Notes under the pieces: generated by a model
What the model was told of the DNA's origin: nothing
The model's input: the letters and a program-made list of their open reading frames with translations, nothing else
Databases searched by the model: none
In this document: positions 40,884-52,815 of the stretch, in pieces
How positions within the stretch are numbered: the first letter of the stretch is position 1
Layout of the letters: each line of letters opens with the position of its first letter
Program-made: the position numbers and the translations under genes
Assembly: GCF_035083965.1 (NCBI RefSeq)
Contig: NC_089732.1
Coordinates: forward strand, 2,834,883 to 2,898,882
DNA from: Branchiostoma lanceolatum
Lineage: Eukaryota > Chordata > Leptocardii > Amphioxiformes > Branchiostomatidae
DNA length: 64,000 bases
Direction of reading: 5' to 3'

Positions 40884-42289
40884 GTTTATTGTGGCTTTCT
40901 CTAATCTGGGCGTTACCCATACACCTTGCTCAATGACCGCATATATTCGCATAGAAGTGTAGTTTGTCTACTATCAAAAGAGACCATGTTAGGGTGAAGA
41001 GAGCTTATGAAAATTGTTATAAGGATTGTATGTAACCGGAACGTAATGTAGCGTTCAATCGAGTAGCGATTAGTTCATTAGCAAAGAAACCAGTAAAGCA
41101 CTCCCCTAAAGTAAAGTGGTCTAATCCAAAAACAGGTGCGGTAGGGTTGCTGAATACAGACATACGATATATGACTTGCCGTCACAAGGCCTTCCTAAGC
41201 GGATATGTAAGTAGAACTCTCATAGAAGGATGAGTCTGACGTAAATCGAACACACAACATATGGTCTCGTCCGTTACCATGGCAACGGATAAGGTACGCA
41301 ACGCAAATTGAAAAATCGTACATTAAATCCCGACTAAACTTTCTTTTAATGCCGGGCGTAGTGCCAATTGTTGATTTTTGGGAAAATTTTCTTTCATTTG
41401 TATCAAGATCTCATACGCCAAGAAGGGTGTTTCAGATACCATTGATTGACTTCAGTGGTAACGTACGCACATTTGTGGTTGCATATACAGTAAACAAACG
41501 CTTTTTGGATATGTTTTGCTTTCTATTACGAGCACACTTGTTCTTTAGACCATAGAAAATCCCCGAAATCCAACGCACGGAACGATAACTGCAGTTAGCC
41601 ACTATCCGCAAGAGGCTCTCTTGCACCGCCGGCGCATGACCGCAGCACTCATGACGAAATAACGTACACGTCCGACCTATCGCTCGGATGCCGAAACTTT
41701 CCTACCTAATCCTGTCAGTAATGAACAAGCTTCCATCTCAAATCGTTACTATATCAGGTGGGATGAATAAAAGGGAATCTATGATCCACCTATAAGCACA
41801 TACTTTGAACCCCAATTATATTTTAGACCGTACTCTTTTGTGTTACACTCGGAGTAATTCAGGAGTGAGACCTTCACCGGACCGAGGTCACAGTGGTGTA
41901 TGGTTCAGCTATCAGAGGATAGTATCACTCGGTCTGCTCTGTTTTCAGTTGTTGTTTTTTTTTTGTTTTTTTTTGAGTGGGTATCGTCCCAAGTACCCCC
42001 TCATTACCCGCCTCTCTGTCAGGAGTACTGTATTCGCCATGACACCTGGAGTGACCTCAGATCAGGTCACGGACCATGTTGAAATGGGTACAATGGTGTT
42101 CTGACCGCAAGGTAAACACACAGCTCCATTTTAGGGACACCTTTTGTGGCGTGCATGCCCAGCATTTCTCGAAACATAGCGCCCTCGTGTCTGCTTACGG
42201 TTTTTTTCTAAGGGTATAGGTATATCATATTCTTTGGGGGTGGACACTGCTTGGGTCTACTAATCCGTATCATACAAGTTATAGTTATT

Positions 42290-42660
42290 ATTATTGTGTA
42301 AACATTGTACTTCGAATAGAGTAGAAGACGAATGTCATTTTGTGGTAGAATGTGGATTATATACCAAAGAAAGAAATGAACTGTATAAACTTGTAGAAAA
42401 CCTATTTCCCTACTTCACACATTTAAGTACTGTTCAAAAATTCATATTTCTAATGCGACTAGACAAACCTCCCATTGAAAAACACGTCTGTTCTTTTATA
42501 TCTACTATAACCGAAAAGCGAGGAGAAGTAGAATTTATTTAATGATAGTCATATTCTTTTGTATCCTCTAACTGTACTTGTATTATGTTTTGTTGTGACA
42601 TGTAAAAGTGTGGCAGAAATGTGCAATAAAGGTCTTCATTACTTCATTATTATTCCATTA
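42290..42660 (+). pseudogene. LINE-like C-terminal fragment and 3' tail
   Basis: The frame CKHCTSNRVEDECHFVVECG, LYTKERNELYKLVENLF runs to EVEFI and a stop at 42,542. The C..C...VEDE.HF..EC..Y...R motif is common at the end of LINE reverse-transcriptase polyproteins. An aataaag signal and an attatt-rich tail follow. Confidence 0.65.
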
Positions 42661-42834
42661 TTGCGTAGGCCGACTACTCTCCTTCGCAGCCAGGTGCTGA
42701 ATTGCGAGGAGCACACAATTGGCGGGGCTAGATCGCAAGCTTAGGGTCTGGTGAACTCAGGTGACCTCAATACGACAATTGCCCCATGTGCGGCCATGGG
42801 ACTGTAGGTTTTGAACCACTCCACTCGATAAGTG

Positions 42835-43076
42835 CAGTGGGTTCTTTAACGTGCTCGAGGTGTGGCTCTCAAACACAGGACCTCCATTTAACGTCCTATC
42901 CGAGGGACGTCCCTTACCGAAGCTAGGTACTCATTCACACCTGAGTGAAGTGAGGAAAGTCGTGTAAAGTGCTTTCCTAAGGGAACAACGTCAACGGGAC
43001 AAATCAGGGAACCCCGGATTCGAACTCAGTACCTCTGGGATCTGGGGCCAAACACCCTGCCACTGCGCCACCGCGA
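42835..43076 (-). repeat. tRNA-derived SINE
   Basis: On minus it starts with A box GTGGCGCAGTGGCAGG and B box GAGTTCGAATCCGG. A body of about 170 bp (cgactttcctcacttcactc, acgtcccttcgga region) ends near 'aagaacccactgcactt'. It is the most complete of the SINE copies in the window. Confidence 0.8.
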
Positions 43077-43450
43077 CGCCACAATAGCGCCACAATAGTG
43101 GGATCATCTCTACGACCCACCCAAACAACAACAACACCAGCAACACACCAACATTATTGTCTCAAATTGATGACACGCTTAACCATTATGGCCTCATGCC
43201 TGAATTAGTCCGCGTGTAGAGTGCGGGCTAAAAAGTAAAATAATATCAATTGCCCTTGATCGATCCCACCTGATACAAAAAGCATTTGAGATGAAAGCTT
43301 GTTTATGTCTGACAGGATAAGGTAGGAAAGTTTCGGCATTCAAGCAATTGTCGGACGTATACGCTATTTTGACCTATTTTGACTTTGGTCGAGCTCTGTC
43401 GGCAACAGAGAGCCTCTTGCGGCTGGTGGGTAATTGCGACGGTTGCGCGC

Positions 43451-44265
43451 GCCGTCGGGCGATCCTACCCGCGGTCGGGCTGGTACCGCGGGTGATACGG
43501 AATACCCCGTGTTGTATTCTATATGTACGTACCGTGCACAGAAAAGGAATTCACTGTTATATAAAAACAACTGGACTGGAAGATGTCGAGTTCTGTTGTC
43601 GAATGTTTTGTGTCATTATGTACATCAGGTTGTAGCATGGAGGGAGGTATGAAGAGGCGACTGAACTTGTTTATGAATGACTAACGAATGTTGGGACGCC
43701 CTTCGCCACATCGACACCGTATCAGATTTGAATCTCATTTGAATCTCAGAGCGGAACACCTTACCTCCTAAGGTCAATGGAGGTCATCCTTGTGTATGTG
43801 TCCATTACATTCGTCTGTTCTCGCTGCCATGAGAACTGTTATAGAAATCCTTAAACCGTTCACTAAAAACAACAGAAACCTGATAATGTCCTTTGTCACT
43901 TTGTTTATTTTACACTTGTCATTCAGGCAACGTAGCTAGTTGTATGCTCGAACATGCCTAAAGCAGGCTAACTCACAACGTCGATGTCACAGAGACATAA
44001 TGGTTTCAGAGTTGAGATGTTTCAGATATTATGTGACTGAAATGGGTGAAAGTGGTCTGATTTGAGAGTTACTTCAGATATATTTTACATACACAAGTAC
44101 CAACATACAAGTACTAGCATACCTTATATGACATAAATATGACTAAAATGAGGAATACTGGTTATATTTTTGCTTAAAATAACAGATAAATAAAAATCGC
44201 ATAAATTACAACAACAGTTTCATATCTAAATGTACTTTCTACAAGAAACTGACTACTTGTCTTTA
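43451..44265. other. Intergenic stretch
   Basis: A small GC-rich patch at 43,430-43,510 (gcgcgcgccgtcgggcg, acccgcggtcgggctgg) stands out from AT-rich flanks. Nothing coding is recognised. Confidence 0.4.
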
Positions 44266-44266
44266 C

Positions 44267-44268
<2 letters not shown>

Positions 44269-44357
<89 letters not shown>
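44269..44357. repeat. (CT)n microsatellite
   Basis: Some 44 uninterrupted CT units at the broken edge of the duplicated type II membrane-protein exon. The Arg/Glu ORF on minus across it is an artefact of the repeat. Confidence 0.97.
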
Positions 44358-44359
<2 letters not shown>

Positions 44360-44379
44360 CTTTTTTTCCTCTGTCCAGC

Positions 44380-44622
44380 CAAGGTGATATCCCTTCGTCT
44401 TGGCGGCATTCCGTCATGGTCAGTCGTTCTGTAACAAAGCTGGGACAATATTGAGCGAGCCAATTCTCTCTGAGCGCTACTCACAAACACGACCCCTGTC
44501 AGCACGCTAGCCCCACATAACAGGGCGACCAACACCGCCACCAAACGGCAGACCCACACCGGGAGACGGGAGCAACGCAGGGGCGAATGTTCCATCAAAA
44601 ACGGGCTCCGCTCTTCGGGCAT
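44380..44622 (-). pseudogene. Truncated copy of the type II membrane-protein first exon
   Basis: It encodes MPEERSPFLMEHSPLRCSRL and the same TM helix as 53,746-54,042 down to SSAQRELA. It then jumps into ILSQLCYRTTDHDG, the copy of the exon at 52,816-52,869 with its preceding intron bases. An internal deletion removed the coiled-coil part and the intron. Probably non-functional. Confidence 0.75.
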
Positions 44623-45384
44623 TCTTAGGGGGGCGGGCAACTCTAGTCTAGTCAAGGCAAGGCCTTTATTTATTCTCGGAGGCTTACTTGTATTACAGTA
44701 GGCCATCATGGCCGCTTTTCAACAAGGTCAAGGGGGAGGAGTCTAGTTAACGGTGCACACCCTAGTTCTTCCGCGACAGGTGGAAGTGCGGGGAAAAAAG
44801 TGAGTAATCTGCCCGTAATCTGCTTTGAAATGACATTGTAAACTAAGGTAGGTAAGAAGTCGTGTATTTGGGGTGAACAGTGATTTTCGGCTTCTGTGTT
44901 GAAAGTCATGCGTCCGTTTGTTAATGGGTCACCTTGACAATTCCTGCAGGTGTATCAAAGCGATGTACGTTTCCAGGGGTACGTGACTCCGGATTGGGCA
45001 CATCGGTGAGTGTGTCTGTGTGTCGGTGTGTGTGTGTGTGTCCGCATGAATCTGTGCGTATTTTGTGTGTGTTTGTGCGTGCGTGTATGTGTGGGTGTGT
45101 GCGCGTGCGCGTGTGTATGGAAACTGGGAAGGTGAGAAAAGCAGTGAATTCGTTGAAGACGACATGGTATTTGATGTTTGAAAGTACTTAGCCACTCTTA
45201 CAATTGCTCATTGGGACAAAAAGTAAATGTTTTAAAATTTGTATGAAAGTGTGTATATGTAACGTTCTGGGAGACCGTAGAGCATGTACTGTTGATAAAC
45301 GTTTGCCATCTCATCATACAGCAGGTTGCCCCGGTTTGTTAAGTTACCTTCGCTACCGTCTTATTTGACTCCATGCGCCTGTCT

Positions 45385-45760
45385 GTCAGGAGTATAGTGT
45401 TCGCCATGGCACCTGGAGTGACCTCAGATCAGGTGTCCATGTTGTGCTGCAATGGTGCCTTGACCTCACCAGCACCGTAAAGCCCCAGCTCCAGATTGCA
45501 ATTCAGGGGAGGGAGCAGCTGAACAGACGGCCATAACATCGTGTGCAAAACAAGGAACAAAAACAGGCTTCAAAGTACACTTAACAGTTTTTCAATGTCC
45601 TAAAACTTCCACCAACTGGACAGCTAAACATGTCTAGTTAAGGTCTCATGCCTGAATTAGTCCGCGTGTAGAGTCCCAACGGATCAGGCCTAAAAATAAC
45701 AGGGCTTAGAAGGTTCGTGTTTAGGTGGATCATAGATTGCCCTTTATCGGCCCCATGAAT
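45385..45760 (+). promoter_or_regulatory. Conserved upstream block of ST8Sia gene A
   Basis: Almost identical to 56,255-56,635 before gene B, and partly to 42,035-42,130 and 43,190-43,230. It may carry promoter sequence, but at least part is a dispersed repeat. No TATA box is claimed. Confidence 0.35.
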
Positions 45761-45852
45761 AGATTGAAACCAAATATTATATCTCATTAACAAGCTACAC
45801 GGCTCACATACGATACTACGTTTCTTGTTCCCTCTCAGACTGCTGAACAGCC

Positions 45853-48800
45853 ATGATCACGATCAGACAATTATTTATGTCCATGGTGTTGGTTGTCGCG
45901 ACTTTGCTACTGGTGTTCCTTCTGATCGACGGATGGACAAGCAAGTTTCATTTTCAAACCATACATATGGTAGCTCACTGGTCCGACCACACATCAGGGC
46001 CTGAAACCACAGACAGCATACTGGACCATTTCAACATGGAACGAATCCACCAAATTCGGTAAGTTACCATTATAGATAACTTAATTTACGACAACAACAT
46101 GAAAGTAAAGGGAGTCCCCGGACTTTCGTAAAATCAATGTATTCTACAACAATAGATGCAAAAAAGTGAATACTATGATGTTAACATGTACAAATATATA
46201 ACCAAGATTGCCATCAATACCAAGTAGAGTGGATTCATTCCTCAAGCTAACCGACATCTTTCACACAGCAGTCGTCCCACAGTGAAGACTGTGTAGCCGC
46301 ATAGTTCCTGTTTAGAACTTTTATTCAGCCTGTCAATGACAATGTCAGTGGTAACAGGCTGAACTATGCGGCTACAGAGTCTTAACTGTGGGACGACTGC
46401 GGTGTGAAATATGTCGGTTAGCTTGAGGAATAAATCCACTCTACTTTATACACTATTGCAATCAATATTATGCCTGTTCACAATAGACGTTCAGTAAAGA
46501 AAGTGACCTTGTTCAAGAATGTACTCCATTTTACTCTGTACAAATTAGCTAGGAACAGACCTTGACTTTTTTGCAACCTTATTTGTGTTTAACGCTAATA
46601 CAGATACGGGACCAATAGCTAACCTGTTACATGTATCAGCATTTTCTAAAGCAATAGTCTTTCCACATGTACACAGAAACATCACGCGAAAGTATTTTGA
46701 CCCCAAACGGAACATCATCGATTTCGAAGACATCGACGTCTTTTTGAAGAAGTGCAACCCGGCAAGCCTCACACTTCTCCACTCAACAGGGGAGCCCTGT
46801 GACGTCACGCACACACGCGTCAAACACTACCGGACATGCGCAGTGGTAGGGAACGGGGGGATACTGCTGGACAGCGGCTGTGGTGCGGAGATTGACGCTC
46901 ACGAGTTCGTCATTCGGAACAACCTCCCGCCAACTGTTCTGTACGCCAAGGATGTGGGGAAGAATACTAACCTCACAACGATAAACTATACGACACTTAG
47001 GGCGGTCTGCACTGACTTAAACTTAGAAGCAACAAAACTGGGGGCGTTCTGCACTGACTTAGAAGCAACAAAGTCGGGGGCGGTCTGGACTGACTTAGAA
47101 GCAACAAAGTCGGGGGCGGTCTGGACTGACTTAGAAGCAACAAAGTCGGGGGCGGTCTGCACTGACTTAGACGCAAGAAAACTGGAGGCGTTCTGCATTG
47201 CAGCAAAGAATAGGTCCGCGATAAAGGACAAAGAAGAAGAAGAAGAAAGAAGAAGGGCTACCCTCACCCGACTGAGGGAATCACCAGGGATGATATTCAG
47301 TTATTCCCTCTCCACTGTGGACTCCTTCGGACAGAGTAAACTCAGGGCCATAGATCGAGTCATCCGAGACAACAAAATCCCCGTTACACTGGCGTTCTCG
47401 CACCAGTCTGCAATGAGCAACAAAGGGTAAGTCAATTGAAACAAAAATGGAATGTGTCTTGTGTTATGATAGATATTGCCACTATTGTCTTTCACGGCCA
47501 GTTATCATTCCAAGATGCGCATAGTGTTTGCTGGATATCTGGTATTGATGACGATGGTATGTATCATGGTTCCACGCGAAAAAGGCTCAATTTGAAAACT
47601 TACTACCTAACCATACACCCCAACCCTTGGTTATCTTCTATTACCTTCTATTACTCTCCGAGTGAAGGGAGTGGTGTAGGTGTGGGGCCCCCGAGCTAGC
47701 TAACTGCATGAGCCAATTTTGTTTCAGAGTTTGATACAGAAGAAGGTGTTGACGGATCGCCATGACTTTAGACAGCCTGAGTGATGTTTACACATTTGAT
47801 GCCACAAGTATAAAATTGCCGTCATTTACCAGTATGTATTAAAGCAGTTTCTCATTAATTATGCAAAGTAGGCCTACTTTTGCATATTTTCTATCTTTCA
47901 ACATTCCTCTATTACTCAGTTACAAATGTCACATATTTGAGTAGTCATATCATGGAACACAGCGGGTTTTTTTTTTAAATTGCCTCATAATTATGCAAAC
48001 CAGCATCTTATTTGCATAATCATCGTCTAATCATACAAAGCATCACTCAAGCTATCTACTTACCAAAAATCATGACCATCCATCAAGCCCTTCTTGAGTT
48101 ATTCCCTTTCACAGTCTGAAGCAAAACGTGCTCCTGCAGTTCCAAAAAAGCCGCCAGGGGGCCCAAACCTATACCACTTACTTTCTGTCGAAAGAGCTAT
48201 CTACCACACAAAAAATCAGTTCCATAGCATGTCCAGAACATGAGATATCCAAACAGGAATCGAAGTTCCGCTGCAGTACCATAACAAGACCCTAGAGGCC
48301 CCAAAATATTATCATTTTCAGGTCTCATCAAGACCTACTCACCTACAAAATATCAAGACAATCCATCCAGGCCTCCTTGAGTTATGCTGGTCTTTTACAC
48401 ACATACATACATACATACACACAAACGCTACCCCATGCATAACCTTCTCGGCGAAGGTAAATATTTGCCGTCTAGTCCATTGCATGGAGTGACATGTTTT
48501 AGGTATAATTGTGAATTGATAGCGAAATACTGTATCAGCCGGGACCAAACAAGAGGTACATATTTCACTCCACATTGCCCTATCAAGCATTATTTTTTTC
48601 AGTGCCCATATTTGATTCCAGTGTCACTAGCTAAAGTGTCAGTAAACGTCAAACTTCTGCAATGCACTCGGCCTAATGTTTTGGGTATCGTTTATATGTG
48701 TGTATGTATCTGTGTGTGTGGATGAACAGCATAGCTCGAGAAGGCCCGGATGTATTGTATTGATATTTTGTTATGTGGGCAGGTCTTGATGAGACCTGGA

Positions 48801-49368
48801 AATGATTAGATTTTTTTTGTTATGACCCAACTGGCACAATGGATAAAAAATGTCTAGAATAGAATTGTTTGTTATTTGGATGGAGAAGATATAATTCATG
48901 CAATGACGTTATTTGAATAATCAGTGAGAAACGCTCATAATACATCAGTCGAAAAGTTTAGAATCATTTGGCGAAGGTATGAGGTCGTAGAACTCTAGTT
49001 TGAAATGAAATAACTGACTGTTCGTCGTGACATTCTCTTCCAGTTTGTACCGCAAACTTGCTGGGAAACGTTGGAGACTCCCGTCAACAGGCATGAACAC
49101 CTTCGCCCTGGCCTCGACTTTCTGCGACCGGATTTCCATGTACGGTTACTACCCCCTGCCCACCTACAACAACAGGAACGTCTCGTACCACTACTATGAT
49201 CAAGGAGGCTACGGCCCCAATCACAAGATGGAGGAGGAGTACGTCATGTTCCAGGACTTCCATAATCAAGGAATCATCAGACTCGTTATAGGCAAGTGTA
49301 ATTTGACTGAAGGACGTCTAGAGGGCAACAATTTGTTCAAAGAAACTTCTTGGTATCGAAAGCACTAA
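45853..49368 (+). CDS. ST8Sia-like sialyltransferase, gene A (3 exons)
   Basis: Exons 45853-46058, 46677-47426 and 49044-49368 give 426 aa. Exon 1 is a signal anchor ([20 protein letters not shown]). Exon 2 has the L sialylmotif ([19 protein letters not shown], then [11 protein letters not shown] and [12 protein letters not shown]). It continues into a tandem 12-residue repeat ([12 protein letters not shown] and variants, five units), a charged run ([12 protein letters not shown]) and the rest of the domain. Exon 3 has the S motif ([16 protein letters not shown]), motif III (YHYY) and VS ([14 protein letters not shown]), ending after IGKC with 18 extra residues. All junctions keep phase 2. 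The acceptor for exon 2 (acacag) was chosen by phase and by conservation in gene B. The repeat is an unusual insertion in this family. Confidence 0.87.
46222..46446. mobile_element. Hairpin MITE in intron 1 of gene A
   Basis: Arms of about 85 bp: aagtagagtggattcattcc, ctcaagctaaccgacatc and gccgcatagtt mirrored by aactatgcggc, gatgtcggttagcttgag (with changes) and ccactctactt. The gene B copy is split by a 1.07-kb insertion. Confidence 0.87.
46995..47205 (+). repeat. In-frame 36-bp tandem repeat in ST8Sia A
   Basis: Units read 'gcggtctggactgacttaga' followed by 'agcaacaaagtcgggg'. There are five units in A. Gene B has four at 58,998-59,170 with partly different variants, so units have been gained, lost or converted since duplication. 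Confidence 0.92.
47880..48470. repeat. Dispersed repeat ending in (CATA)n and 'ttctcggcgaagg'
   Basis: The intron 2 sequence matches 59,830-60,360 in copy B. The cacacatacatacatacata and ccttctcggcgaaggt end recurs in shorter form near 2,075 (ttcgccaagaagg) and 55,860-56,060, so it is a dispersed family. Confidence 0.5.
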
Positions 49369-49499
49369 TTCATACATTACTTACATGCATAGAAACCTTT
49401 TGTGGGCCATTTTCCCTCAGCGTCCAGTAGCATAGGTGTAAACATGAGACATAGTGTATATTTGTTGGAATTGTTTTTGTTTGCTTGCTTGTTTGTTTA

Positions 49500-50125
49500 T
49501 CATTTACCACTTAGATTAATTATAGCACTTTTGCATTAATTATGTAAATTAGGAAGTCATGTGTTCCACTTGCCATAAACTACATATGTTACATGTATTT
49601 GAGTCAAATTATGGAAAACACTGAAAATATAGATTTTACCTATGAATTATGTAAATTAAGTTCCAATTAGCATCATTTGTTTCATTATGTACATCTCTGT
49701 CTAAGCTACCTGCATACTAAATATCATGGAATTCTGTCGTTCCTTTGTTCAGTTAATCTCCTTAGAAGATTGTCTCAATAACACAACCGGTAGTTCCAGA
49801 GCAAACTGCTAGGAGGCCCAAACCTACACCGCTTCTTTATTACATCACAAGCTATATGCCACAAAAAAATCAAGACCATAGCATGTCCAAGTCAAAAGAT
49901 ACAAAAATGGAAGTTCTGCTGCAGTACTAATGTCACAAACCAGGGGGCCCCAAATCGACCTTGAAATTCGGCTTCACAACACCCGTGCACATACCAAATA
50001 TACTCGTAATCCATCAAGAGGTTCTTGAGTTATGCTGACTAAAGTATTCCGGAAACACAGAGACAGACAGACAGACACACAGACACACCCAAAGCTATAT
50101 CTCCATTTTTCATGGAGATAACAAA
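49500..50125. repeat. Dispersed AT-rich repeat with agacagacagacag tail
   Basis: It matches 61,390-62,010 (copy B) and partly 21,700-21,960. It ends near 'agacagacagacacacag' and a small 'atctcca...tggagat' inverted pair. Type unknown. Confidence 0.55.
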
Positions 50126-50634
50126 TACCGAAAAATTACGGCGTAAAGAGTAAGAAACGAATTTGCAAACTTGCGCCAAGTGCCATCACTGATTTTCATA
50201 TGAACCTTGACCTGAGCATTGCATAATTCACCGTTAGTAGACTCGGAGTCGACTCCGTGGATTTACACGCGACTTGAGTCCGACTTGCACAGACCTCAGA
50301 CCCCCATCTACCATCACCACTCACCCCCATCCCCCCAACTGAGGGGCGCGAGCATGGTTTCGAGGTCACTCAAGCCGAGTCTGGGAAACGTGGCAACTGA
50401 GTACCCTAAATTTCTGTTCACAGTCCTGAGTCAACTCCGCTGAGTCGGACTTCAGCTGAGTGCACTCCGGGTGTTCTTGGAAAATGCGTGTGTTTCTTTT
50501 CAATTATGAGGATACCAAACTCATGGAACTAGATAAGCGAGATGTTCACACCTTGTAGGTTACATTGTCCGTAACAAACCATATGTACTTAAACATTTCG
50601 ATAGTAATAGTCCTAACATCTACCATGGTCAGTA

Positions 50635-51010
50635 TGATGATGATTGATGATGATGATGTTGATGATGATGATTTTATTCAGTAAGAAGCTCGCGGATTAT
50701 GTTACAACATAATCCGAATTCCGTTCTTAGTACAAAAATGTTTCAACATACAATCTTGATACAATTCCAAAATCACAATATCATAACATTGCGAAGAACT
50801 TTGCACAGTAAAATCCAAACTTTCTTGAATCAAGTTAGAGACATTATCACGTATGACATTACGTGAAGAGAATGAGAACAATAATAATAGTATGCAAGCT
50901 TTTGCCTTAGGCCACACCAAATTAATTTTATGGATGACATCCGCGGGCGCATTAATTTCTCCTGTTCTCAAAAAACAAAACAAAAATCACATCTTCCATA
51001 CGGGCATGTT
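50635..51010 (-). mobile_element. LINE-like 3' tail remnant
   Basis: On minus the text ends 'ctgaataaaatcatcatcatc', a polyA signal plus trinucleotide tail as in LINEs. The weak ORF inside (93 aa) has no motif I recognise and is equally preserved in copy B (62,617-62,898). Confidence 0.4.
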
Positions 51011-51059
51011 TCTTACATTGATTCTTACATGAAGAACATGTAATATATACCGATACGTC

Positions 51060-52815
51060 TTCTCTTAACACTTACTTTCAGATTGCGGGTGGTAATGAAA
51101 TTTGTTGAAAATTTGTTGTTGCCATGGCAACGTGTTTCTGACAAGCGTATTTCACAAAATTCACTAATGTTGCTTCCATGATTTCTTGTCAAATCACACA
51201 AAGCCCTGTTTACTTATATAAAGAACATTTTACGGTATTAAACGTAAGTAGTATTGCTAATGATTGAGTACTCATACTTTATGCAATTCAATTACATCAT
51301 TGCTCAAATCCCATATGGTGGACAATACTATTACCTAAGATGTAATCAGGTTATTGTGCATCAAATTTCGTCACTACCTTGTATTGTATACAACAAAACA
51401 TTCAGAAATAGAGACTTGGGCGTTTTGTTCCATATCTATGGTATCTTAGACTACTAGTAGACAGTCTATTTTGTAACAGCAGTCTACATCTAAATAAGGT
51501 AAGTTGCTTCACGGACGTGCGCAACAGGACGCTGTTTTATCACTACTATGATCATATCCCCGTCAGTCACACCAATAAGCACAACTTCAATATTGAACAT
51601 AACTTTCTTACATCTTTTCACAACATTGGGGATGTAAGGCTGGTTTCAGACATATGTAACTGATGTAACATTGTTGACAAAGCAGTAAAGATTGACTTGG
51701 GCTTGGTAAAGATATTCACTGAGAACAAATGTGATGTTGTTTTACCACATACAAATGTGTTGGAATCCTGAAGTAGTAGCTTGAAACAGTGGTGTAGGTC
51801 TGAAACAAGCCATGATAGCATCCTACTTATGTATTAATTCATAGTGTGTGTTTGTCTTTTTTCTTTCGCATGAAGTAATATCATAGCCAAGGTGCTAGCC
51901 CAGTGTGGGGGCTTTGGTAAATTAACTTAGCTAGGCTGGTGTTATCAGACTATGCTGTGATATTTGTACATCGTAAGGCAGCTTTGTAATAACTAAAGAC
52001 AACTGAAGGTGTATGTAGTAGGATTGATTTTCATACGGATATATGTATCAGACGGTTGAGGATACATGCATTTTGATCAGTTCTACTATGATAGATTACT
52101 ACTGGTTTAATATTACATCCCATCCCCTAACGTTCATGTGTGAATTTCGTAAGATATTCATTGCAGATTTCCAAGGTACCCCTTGTGTGTTACCCTGTCA
52201 TACCAGGGACTTATGGAGAAATTTGTGTCACCTCACAGAGGATGAACTGAACTGAACTGTTAACACTTTTGATACACACTCAAGACAAAGTCGGTAATGT
52301 ACTTGTCATTGATGTCTTGTTTTATAAAAGACACTCCTGGCGAGCCTGTTGTTAGCTAGACAAATACAAAATTAGTACTGCAAGTTGATAGAGTCATACT
52401 ATCAACTTCAAAGAGATGTCTACCAATAACAATTTTGTGACAATAATAAGACCAAAACAGATTTATACATTAACTAAGGACATATTCTACGTTATGTCAC
52501 TTTTTTTCGAGATAGGCCACTGGAGGCCACGTCATCTGAATTTCTCGTTTTTTTTTTCATCAATTCACCTTTTCTTTCAGATCTCTTAGTACCAACAATG
52601 GATATTCATTGTTTTCTTAATGTCATTAGTGTTTTGAAATATTCATAGCTTAAAGTTTAAAACAATGCCCTATAGATTTAGTCATACATTTAATGATTCT
52701 ACACAGTGAAAGTAGTATAAAACTTAAAAGATTTGCCGCGGTCATAGCGGTGTCAAGAAGAATAGTTGAGAAGTAGTTGACATCATGTTGCACAGGCGAT
52801 ATTACTTCCCAACAC
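51060..52815. other. Intergenic, part of duplication A then unique sequence
   Basis: 51,060-52,090 is repeated at 62,975-64,000. At 51,480-51,660 the text 'cgcaacaggac...tttatcactactatgatca' in essence resembles the 'YHYYD' part of the ST8Sia last exon, a possible exon relic. After 52,095 nothing is recognised until the exon at 52,816. Confidence 0.4.

Larger units (their letters stand above)
41590..43450. mobile_element. Composite inverted-repeat region
   Basis: About 200 bp at 41,590-41,790 (ccgcaagaggctctct, atgccgaaactttcctacct, catctcaaat, atcaggtgggat) recur reverse-complemented at 43,245-43,445. Between them lie a copy of the 'acctggagtgacctcagatcagg' segment (42,035), LINE and SINE pieces. 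Parts (gcctgaattagtccgcgtgtag) also occur at 45,650 and 56,520, upstream of both duplicated ST8Sia genes. Confidence 0.65.
44390..52095. repeat. Segmental duplication, copy A
   Basis: It matches 53,870-64,000 in order: type II exon (-), the 'gtgtatcaaagcg' block, the 'gacctcagatcagg' block, ST8Sia gene, AT-rich repeats, the 'gatgatgat' block and the 51,240-52,090 block. The offset is about 10.9 kb upstream of the 46.3-kb hairpin and 11.9-12.0 kb after it. Confidence 0.9.

Noticed and set aside
44263-44709. 148-aa ORF including an Arg-Glu run
   Set aside because: The C-terminal part is the (CT)n microsatellite. Only the first part is a truncated exon copy.
46986-47267. Minus-strand ORFs rich in [12 protein letters not shown]
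   Set aside because: They are the antisense of the 36-bp repeat in ST8Sia A. The same applies to 58,902-59,204 in gene B.
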